This document shows, one piece after another, positions 47,097 through 53,735 of a DNA stretch of 64,000 bases. The DNA comes from Pseudomonas aestuarii. Its GTDB lineage: Bacteria; Pseudomonadota; Gammaproteobacteria; Pseudomonadales; Pseudomonadaceae. Location of the stretch: contig NZ_JAQJZJ010000004.1 in NCBI RefSeq assembly GCF_027988105.1, positions 310,001-374,000 on the forward strand, in the 5' to 3' direction. Both the position numbers and the translations under genes were made by a program. Positions within the stretch are counted from its first letter, which is position 1. Every line of letters starts with the position of its first letter. The notes under the pieces are model-generated. The model was not told the origin of the DNA and searched no databases. It saw nothing but the letters and a program-made list of their open reading frames with translations.

Positions 47097-49337
47097 ATGA
47101 ACACGAAGCACTTACTGAAAAAGCTACCGAGCTGTCTACTCGGCGCTATTTTTGCCGCTGGCATCGCCAGCACGACCATGGTTCAGGCCATCGACGGCAA
47201 CCCGCCAGGTCTGTTCGAACTAGAAGGTAATACCATTGACAGCGGCGCGCCGGGCACCGACTGGGGCGCCCTCTACGGTGGTGCCACCCCCGCTAACCTG
47301 ATCACCTACACCGGTGTGATCGCCGACCCGGCCCCGCAGACGATCTACTGGAAGGGCGGTTCCAAGGACATCAACGATGTGCCAGATTGGTGGCAGAAAG
47401 ACGGCTCGGTGCCGGACAAGGACGACATCACCAACGCCTACGCCGCCGCCTACAACAATCCGGCCGACGTCTGCCTGACGGCCGGCGGGGTGGCGGTGCT
47501 GTGCAGTGATGCTACCGCAGTGGGTGATCCGGTGCATGAGGCCGGCGACCTGATCGTCTACTTCGGTCTGGATCGCTATGCCAACAGCGGTGACGCCTTT
47601 GCCGGCTTCTGGTTCTTCCAGGACGACGTAGCCATCAGCGGTAGCCAGTTCACTGGCCAGCATGTGGGCCGCGTCGGCATGCCCGGTGATGCCAACTATG
47701 CGCCGGGCGACCTGCTGGTGCTGGTGGAGTACCCGCAGGCCTCGGGCGCCGTGCCTGAGGTCAAGGTTTACGAGTGGGATCCGCTCGACCTGGACGGCGA
47801 CAACGTGGCCAACAACCTCGATCTGCTGATCACCCAGAGCAATGCCGAGTGCGACCAACTCGGCGGCAAGCTGGCCTGCGCGATCAGCAACCTGCAGGAC
47901 CTGGCCGGCGAACCGGCCTGGCCCTATACGCCGAAGTCCGGTAGTGGCCTGCCGTTCGAGAGCTTCTTCGAGGGCGGCATCAACGTCACCCAGTTGCTCG
48001 GCGGAACGCCGTGCTTCAGCTCCTTCCTGGCCGAGACCCGTGCCTCGCGTTCGGAAACCGCGACCCTGAAGGACTTCGCCCTCGGCGGCTTCGATGTGTG
48101 CGGTGCCGACGTCACCAAGAACTGCGAAGCGACCATCAATCAGGTCGGCGACCAGGTCGACGTGGCCTTCGATGGTACCGCAGTCAATACCGGTGGCCTG
48201 GCCCTGTACGTTGAGCTGGAAGACGACCAGAGCGGTTCGATGATCGACGCCGTGTGCTTCGATGTCGGTGGCGATGGCTGCGATGCTGGTGACGCCGTGC
48301 CGACTGGGCTCAACACGCTGCCGGCAAGCAAGGCGACCTTCACCCTGGGTGCCGGTGAGACGGTGCGCTACGAAGGTAGTTACGTGGTCACCCAGTTCGA
48401 CGACCAGACCAGCTTCACTGACATCGTCAGCCTGAAGTTCTTCGAGGACGCGTCTGATACCGTGCCGATCGACACCGAGACCGCCACGGCCACCTGCCCG
48501 CCGCAAGGCACTCCGGGCATCGCGGTGTTCAAGAACTGCATCAATCCCAACATCGAGGATGGCGACACCTTCATTGCCGACATCGTCGGTACGGTGAGCA
48601 ACACCGGTAACGTCAAGCTGGTCAACGTGATGCTGAGCGATACCGTGTTCAGCTTCGGCGACCTGACGGTGGTGTACGACGCCAACGAGAATGGTGTGGT
48701 TGACGGAGGCGAGTTGGCCTTCAGCAACGGCGGCGACCTGGCTGCCGGCGAACAGTTGGCCTTTGCGGCAGCTGTGAGCAGCGGCACACCGTCGCACACC
48801 AACACCCTGACCGCCAGCGGAGCCAACTTCTTCGACGACACCGACACGGTCAGCGACAACGACACGGCCTCCTGCACGCCGAACCTGAATCCGGACCTGA
48901 CCATCGTCAAGGTCTGCGATGACGCCATCGGCGGCGGTACCGGTGTGCAACTGGTGGTCGACAACGGCCAGGTAGTGGTCGAGGTGGGCAACATCATCAC
49001 CGTGAGCAACCCCGGTAACGAGGACCTGACCAACGTCAGCATCAGCGACTCCGATGTGCAGACCCTGGTGAAAATGTCCGGTGGCGCAGGCCTGACCTGC
49101 TCGGGCAACAGCTGCACCGGTACCATGGACAACGGCGACGTGGTGGTGCTCAAGCAGACCTATCGCCCGGATGGCCAGAACATCCTGGGTGCGTTGAGCA
49201 ATCCGAGTGGCGTGTCCTTCAAGAACACCGCCAGTGCTTCGGGCACCGGGGTGCTCAGTGGTACGCCGCTTGGCCCATTAACCGCCGATGCCATCTGCGA
49301 GCTGTGCGCATGCCCGGACTGCCCGCCAGAGCCATAA
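47097..49337 (+). CDS. Large exported protein with DUF11-like Ig repeats, paralog 1 (candidate T2SS substrate)
   Basis: 746 aa. A Sec signal peptide ends at VQA (about residue 31), followed by mature IDGNPPGLFELEGN. Residues 32-335 are a conserved domain I do not recognise, shared with the second paralog: GSKDINDV, DGSVPDKDDITNAYAA, DLIVYFGLDRYANSGDAFAG (bounded here to its core), PKSGSGLPFESFFEGGIN and ETRASRSETATLKDF. Three Ig-like modules of the DUF11 kind follow, each opening with a Lys/Cys motif (VTKNC, VFKNC, IVKVC). The protein ends in a Cys-rich tail (CELCACPDCPPEP). It has many paired cysteines and is acidic, both compatible with an extracellular calcium-binding structural protein. 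It lies directly downstream of the T2SS operon and behind a sigma54-like promoter. Secretion by the T2SS is inference. Confidence 0.8.
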   Translation: MNTKHLLKKLPSCLLGAIFAAGIASTTMVQAIDGNPPGLFELEGNTIDSGAPGTDWGALYGGATPANLITYTGVIADPAPQTIYWKGGSKDINDVPDWWQKDGSVPDKDDITNAYAAAYNNPADVCLTAGGVAVLCSDATAVGDPVHEAGDLIVYFGLDRYANSGDAFAGFWFFQDDVAISGSQFTGQHVGRVGMPGDANYAPGDLLVLVEYPQASGAVPEVKVYEWDPLDLDGDNVANNLDLLITQSNAECDQLGGKLACAISNLQDLAGEPAWPYTPKSGSGLPFESFFEGGINVTQLLGGTPCFSSFLAETRASRSETATLKDFALGGFDVCGADVTKNCEATINQVGDQVDVAFDGTAVNTGGLALYVELEDDQSGSMIDAVCFDVGGDGCDAGDAVPTGLNTLPASKATFTLGAGETVRYEGSYVVTQFDDQTSFTDIVSLKFFEDASDTVPIDTETATATCPPQGTPGIAVFKNCINPNIEDGDTFIADIVGTVSNTGNVKLVNVMLSDTVFSFGDLTVVYDANENGVVDGGELAFSNGGDLAAGEQLAFAAAVSSGTPSHTNTLTASGANFFDDTDTVSDNDTASCTPNLNPDLTIVKVCDDAIGGGTGVQLVVDNGQVVVEVGNIITVSNPGNEDLTNVSISDSDVQTLVKMSGGAGLTCSGNSCTGTMDNGDVVVLKQTYRPDGQNILGALSNPSGVSFKNTASASGTGVLSGTPLGPLTADAICELCACPDCPPEP

Positions 49338-49396
49338 GCGGGCGTCACCCCTGAAACGGTGGCCCCCTGGAAAGGGTCGCCGCTAGAACCAAACCT

Positions 49397-49424
49397 AAGG
49401 GCGCTGCCAGTCAGCGCCCTTTTT
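49397..49424 (+). terminator. Rho-independent terminator of paralog 1
   Basis: A perfect 10-bp stem, AAGGGCGCTG / CAGCGCCCTT, with a 5-nt loop and a T-run (CCCTTTTTC) lies about 60 bp after the stop codon. Confidence 0.88.
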
Positions 49425-50402
49425 CTTTGTGCGCCCGGCAGGGCGCACTCACTCGGAGGTGAGCGTCCTCTGTAGAGCCGCCAAGCTCTTGTAGTCCGTT
49501 GCCAAGAGCACAAGCTGCGCCTCGAAGTCGGGCCTGCCACAGGCGAGGACTGTCAGTGCGTTTGAGTTAACCAGCCAGCCGTACAGGCCGCCAGCTGTTG
49601 CAAGGGCACCAGCGTTTTTGCAGGGGCGGACTCATCTGCGATAACCGTTTAAACCCCCGACAAAGCCACGCGGTTAAAGCGCAGCGCCGCCTGGCCGCTC
49701 CCCTTAGGCAGTCGCGACGCTAACATCAAGCGGGGCATGGTTGGTCCTCCTCCAGTTGCACATCCGGTTTTCCTTCGCTCCACCCCAGCCCAGCCCAACG
49801 TGGCGACTTGCCTGTTGCACCTGTGGCGCACTACCGCCAGCCGTCGCCTGATGGGTCAGCGCAGGTGCCGGCCCGGCGCCACTGAGCGTAGCCCGGTTCA
49901 ATGCGGTCACCATTCAGCGCGCCGCGTCATCCGCTACGGAGGCTGTTACAAGTCTGAAAGACCTGCGTTCATTGCTGAAGCACCTGTTCGCGCAATGAAA
50001 ATACTTCATCGTAATCGTTCGCTTGGCGATACAGATCGGCATGCCGGCTAAACCCTGCGCAACGCTAGCAGACGGCCATGTTTAACCGGCTATGACACCT
50101 TGATTTTCGATCGCTGAGGCTCTATCAAGAGGCTTTCGTGGGCTGTGCCGGCTTCTTTTTGAGCGTACGCCCTGGCAGTCCAGGCGTTGTTGTTACCGCC
50201 GCTGAACAAACGCAGTGAATGTGTTGCTGGCGCAAAGCCGCATGCCCAGTGGTTCAGCCGGAAATGCTGCGCTGAGCAACCTGGCAACCTGTTTCATTGG
50301 CTGGACAGAAATCACCGTGATTGCCGACAAGGCCACTCGAAGGACGCTAGGGCTTGATCAGGGTTATAAATAAAATATATTAAAATCAATGGCTTGAAGT
50401 TA
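49425..50402. other. Long intergenic region with REP-like sequence between the two paralogs
   Basis: There is about 1 kb without a convincing gene. It holds a GCTCTTG/CAAGAGC hairpin (49485-49509) within a segment (49487-49541) resembling the one at 46454-46508. On the minus strand a 29-codon frame (49649-49738) has a near-perfect ribosome binding site (GGAGGAGG) and begins MPRLMLA, a possible remnant of a transposase start; the rest does not continue as a transposase. An IHF-type match AATCAATGGCTTG lies at 50384-50396, just before the second sigma54-like box. Confidence 0.4.
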
Positions 50403-50418
50403 TGGCATGGTAATTGTG
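50403..50418 (+). promoter_or_regulatory. Sigma54-like (-24/-12) promoter of the second secreted paralog
   Basis: TGGCATGGTAATTGTG is nearly the same as the box at 46867-46882 and keeps exact RpoN spacing. Flanking bases are also alike (TTATAAA and TTAAAA upstream in both). Transcription would start near 50428, about 200 nt before the ATG. Confidence 0.68.
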
Positions 50419-50427
50419 TATATGTCC

Positions 50428-50626
50428 GTGAGGAGACTGCTGGTCTCCGGTCAGGCCCCTCGGCAGCAGTGCAGTCGTCATACAGGGTCGATAATCCGCA
50501 TACCTTGCCTCACGAATGATCGCCCACTGGGTGATCGACCCCGGTCAGGAAGCCCGGCACGTGGCGACAGGGTCTCAACGCCTCAACCGCCAGGGATTGC
50601 GCAGCCGGGGGCGAGGGAGCACGGCT
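50428..50626 (+). promoter_or_regulatory. Long 5' leader of the second secreted paralog
   Basis: At the predicted 5' end a perfect 6-bp hairpin GGAGAC / GTCTCC (50432-50448) sits within the conserved GTGAGGAGA...CTCCGG block. GAGGGAG (50613-50619) is the ribosome binding site for the ATG at 50627. An upstream in-frame start at 50516 would place 37 non-hydrophobic residues before a normal signal peptide and is unlikely. Confidence 0.45.
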
Positions 50627-53600
50627 ATGCACTCGCGAAACTTTCTACGCTCACTACCGCGCTGTCTGCTTGGCGCGGCCTTGGTGGCGGGGATAACGAC
50701 CACGGCGGGGGTATACGCCGTGGATGGCAACCCGCCAGGACTCTTCGAACTCGACGGCAACACGCTGGATGTCGGGGCAACCCCGGGTGACGACTGGGGC
50801 AGTCTGTTCCTGGGCACCCAGGCCGGCACACCGGCGGCCTTCACCGGCATCCTCGCCGACCCGGCCCCCGTGACTATTTACTGGCAAGGTGGCTCCAAGG
50901 ACATCAACGATGTCACCGAGTGGCGCTACAAGGACGGCTCGGTGCCGGACAAGGACGACATCACCAACGCCTATGCGGCCGGTTACACGGTGCAGCCCGG
51001 GCAGGCCACGGCGGTGCATGAAGCGGGTGACCTGATCATCTACTTCGGTCTCGATCGCTTCGCCAACAACGGTGACGCCTTCGCCGGCTTCTGGTTCTTC
51101 CAGGACAACGTCGGCCTGGGGCCAAACGGCACCTTCAACGGTCAGCATGTGGGGCGCAACGGCGATCAGCGCGGCGACCTGCTGGTGCTGGTGGAGTACC
51201 CGCAGGGTGCCAACGCTGTGCCGGAGATCAAGGTCTACGAGTGGGATCCGCTGGATGCGGATAACGACAACGTGGCCGACAACCTGGATGAGATCTACAG
51301 CTCCAGCAACGCCATGTGTGACGGTAACGGCGACAAGGTGGCCTGCGCCATCACCAACGTCGGCAACCTGAGTGGCGAACCGCTCTGGCCCTACACCCCG
51401 AAATCGGGCAGCGGCTTGCCGTTCGAGAGTTTCTTCGAGGGCGGCATCAACGTGTCGCAGCTGCTGGGGGGCGAGGTGCCCTGCTTCAGCTCCTTCCTCG
51501 CTGAAACCCGTTCGTCTCGTTCGGAAACCGCTCAGCTGAAGGACTTCGTGCTGGGTGCGTTCGACCTGTGCAGCATCGATGTGACCAAGAACTGTACCGC
51601 CGCGGTGGATAGTAGCGATGGCGGCAACAGCATCCTGGTCAACTTCGACGGTATGGTCACCAATGACGGCGGCCTGACCCTGAACGATGTCACCGTCACC
51701 GATGACATGGGCACCCCGGGCGATACCGCCGACGATGTTGTGGTATTCGGACCGGCAACCCTGGCTCCGGGTGAGTCGCAGCCGTACAACGGCAGCTACA
51801 GCACCATGGACCTGGCACCGACCGACCGAGTCACTGCCGAAGGCCATCGGGCCAATGCCACGGTAACGGCGGAGGCCGAAGCCAGCTGCGCGCCTGATAT
51901 CATTCCGGCCATCGATGTCGACAAGTTCTGCACCGCCAGCATCAACGGCAGTGGTGATGGGATCGACGTGCTGTTCGAAGGTATTGTGACCAACACCGGT
52001 AACGTGGCGCTGGAAAACGTCACCGTGGTGGACGACAACGGCACCCCGGGCAACCTGGGCGATGATGTCACCATCAATATCGGCGATCTGAATGTCGGCG
52101 AGGTGAAACCGTACAGCGGTGGCTTCAGTGTCAGTGGCAGCAACACCTCGACCGACCATGTGGTCGCCACGGGTACAGCTGTGCTGGGTGGCGATGCGGT
52201 GCAGGACACTGCGCAGGCCACGTGCCTGGCCGACGTGCTGCCGGATATCGCGGTCGATAAGTTCTGCAGCGCCAGCATCAATGCCGGCGGTACGGGTATC
52301 GACGTGCTGTTCAACGGTTCCGTGACCAATACCGGTAATGTGCTGCTGAACAATGTCACCGTGGTGGATGACAACGGCACGCCGGGCAATCCGGCTGACG
52401 ATGTCACCGTGCTCGGCCCGATCAGCCTCGCTCCTGGGGCCTCGGCTCCGTACAGCGGCGGCTTCGGCGTTCTCGGCAGCAACAGTTCCACCGATATGGT
52501 GATCGCGTCGGGTACCGATGCGCTGACCCAGACTCCGGTGCAGGCCGATGCTTCGGCCAACTGCGCGGCTGATGTACTGCCGAACATTGCGGTCGATAAG
52601 TTCTGCAGCGCCAGCATCAATGCCGGCGGTACAGGTATCGACGTGCTGTTCAACGGCGTGGTGAGCAACACCGGTAACGTGGTGCTGAATGACGTCACCG
52701 TGGTCGACGACAACGGCACTCCGGGCGTTCCGGGTGACGATGTCACCGTGCTCGGTCCGATCAGCCTCGCTCCTGGGGCCTCGGCTCCGTACAGCGGCGG
52801 CTTCGGCGTTCTCGCTAGCAGCAGTTCCACCGATATGGTGATCGCGTCGGGTACCGATGCGCTGACCCAGACTCCGGTGCAGGCCGATGCTTCGGCCAAC
52901 TGCGCGGCCGATGTCAGCCCCGATCTGCTGGTCAGTAAGCAGTGCACGGACGCCCCGGCCTTCGGCGAGGCGATCCTGTTCGACGGTAGCGTGACCAACA
53001 ACGGTAACGTGACGCTGCTCGGCGTGATCGTGGTGGACGACAACGCCACTCCGGGCGACACCGCGGACGATGTGACCTTCAACATCGGCGATCTGGCTCC
53101 GGGGGCTTCGGCCAACTACAACGGTAGCTACACACCGGCCCTGGCCGGCACCTACACCAATACCGTGGTAGCCCAGGCGACAGATGCAGTGGAAAGCTCG
53201 CCGGTAGAAAGCAGTCCGGCGCAAGCGACCTGCGAAGTACCGCCACCGCCGCCTGAGTTCGAAGGCTGCACTCCGGGCTTCTGGAAAAACAGCCCGGGAA
53301 GCTGGCCGCCAACTGGCTACAGCCCTGACCAGCTGCTCACCTCGGTATTTACATTGCCGAATGGTGTGATCAACAACAACCTGGGCGGCGACAGCCTGAT
53401 GGAAGCGCTGAACTACGGTGGTGGTGACAACCTGCTCGGTGCCGCAGAGATTCTGCTGCGTGCCGCCGTGGCCTCGTTGCTCAACAGCGCCCACCCGGAA
53501 GTGGACTTCCCGCGGAGCACGGCTGAGGTGATTGCTGCGGTCAATGCGGCACTGGCCACCAAGGATCGGGCCTCCATCCTGATGTTGGCGTCGGAACTGG

Positions 53601-53650
53601 ATGCCGATAACAACCTGGGTTGCCCGCTGGCAAACGACAACTCGTTCTGA
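50627..53650 (+). CDS. Large exported protein with five DUF11-like Ig repeats, paralog 2 (candidate T2SS substrate)
   Basis: 1007 aa from the ATG at 50627. The signal peptide ends at VYA, then mature VDGNPPGLFELDGN. Residues about 32-315 are the same unrecognised domain as in paralog 1. Five Ig-like repeats of about 112 residues follow, starting near residues 317, 429, 541, 654 and 767; each opens with a VDKFC-type motif and contains VTNTGNV, VVDDNGTPG and a DDVT step. Repeats 3 and 4 are almost identical. A Pro-rich linker leads to a C-terminal module (about 880-1007) beginning GCTPGFWKN, a motif I recall at the start of C-terminal domains in many exported bacterial proteins. The protein is very acidic, which suggests calcium binding. 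It probably forms an extended extracellular fibre or adhesin; that is inference. Confidence 0.82.
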   Translation: MHSRNFLRSLPRCLLGAALVAGITTTAGVYAVDGNPPGLFELDGNTLDVGATPGDDWGSLFLGTQAGTPAAFTGILADPAPVTIYWQGGSKDINDVTEWRYKDGSVPDKDDITNAYAAGYTVQPGQATAVHEAGDLIIYFGLDRFANNGDAFAGFWFFQDNVGLGPNGTFNGQHVGRNGDQRGDLLVLVEYPQGANAVPEIKVYEWDPLDADNDNVADNLDEIYSSSNAMCDGNGDKVACAITNVGNLSGEPLWPYTPKSGSGLPFESFFEGGINVSQLLGGEVPCFSSFLAETRSSRSETAQLKDFVLGAFDLCSIDVTKNCTAAVDSSDGGNSILVNFDGMVTNDGGLTLNDVTVTDDMGTPGDTADDVVVFGPATLAPGESQPYNGSYSTMDLAPTDRVTAEGHRANATVTAEAEASCAPDIIPAIDVDKFCTASINGSGDGIDVLFEGIVTNTGNVALENVTVVDDNGTPGNLGDDVTINIGDLNVGEVKPYSGGFSVSGSNTSTDHVVATGTAVLGGDAVQDTAQATCLADVLPDIAVDKFCSASINAGGTGIDVLFNGSVTNTGNVLLNNVTVVDDNGTPGNPADDVTVLGPISLAPGASAPYSGGFGVLGSNSSTDMVIASGTDALTQTPVQADASANCAADVLPNIAVDKFCSASINAGGTGIDVLFNGVVSNTGNVVLNDVTVVDDNGTPGVPGDDVTVLGPISLAPGASAPYSGGFGVLASSSSTDMVIASGTDALTQTPVQADASANCAADVSPDLLVSKQCTDAPAFGEAILFDGSVTNNGNVTLLGVIVVDDNATPGDTADDVTFNIGDLAPGASANYNGSYTPALAGTYTNTVVAQATDAVESSPVESSPAQATCEVPPPPPEFEGCTPGFWKNSPGSWPPTGYSPDQLLTSVFTLPNGVINNNLGGDSLMEALNYGGGDNLLGAAEILLRAAVASLLNSAHPEVDFPRSTAEVIAAVNAALATKDRASILMLASELDADNNLGCPLANDNSF
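52247..52924 (+). repeat. Two near-identical 339-bp tandem repeats inside paralog 2
   Basis: Repeat units 52247-52585 and 52586-52924 encode Ig modules 3 and 4. Their second halves (from the PISLAPGASAPYSGGFGV coding part to the NCAAD coding part) are the same apart from a few bases, whereas modules 1, 2 and 5 are clearly diverged. This implies a recent duplication or gene conversion and possible length variation among strains. Confidence 0.85.
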
Positions 53651-53652
53651 CG

Positions 53653-53685
53653 AAAAAACGCCCGGGGGCTGGAGACCCCCGGGCG
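53653..53685 (-). terminator. Terminator of the protease gene (minus strand)
   Basis: An 11-bp stem, CGCCCGGGGGC-type, at 53659-53685, has its run of six T on the minus strand (A-run at 53653-53658). It therefore ends the transcript of the protease gene that stops at 53736. Confidence 0.8.
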
Positions 53686-53701
53686 CTGCAAACAAGCATG
53701 G

Positions 53702-53729
53702 CGCGGGGCCCCTGGCCCCGCGTTTTTTT
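53702..53729 (+). terminator. Terminator of paralog 2 (plus strand)
   Basis: A perfect 9-bp stem CGCGGGGCC / GGCCCCGCG with a 3-nt loop is followed by seven T (53723-53729). It lies about 50 bp after the paralog 2 stop and is paired with the opposite-strand terminator beside it. Confidence 0.9.
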
Positions 53730-53735
53730 ATGCCC

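Noticed and set aside
50090..50287. 65-codon minus-strand frame between the two paralogs
   Set aside because: No ribosome binding site or family; probably non-coding, or a fragment of a repeat.
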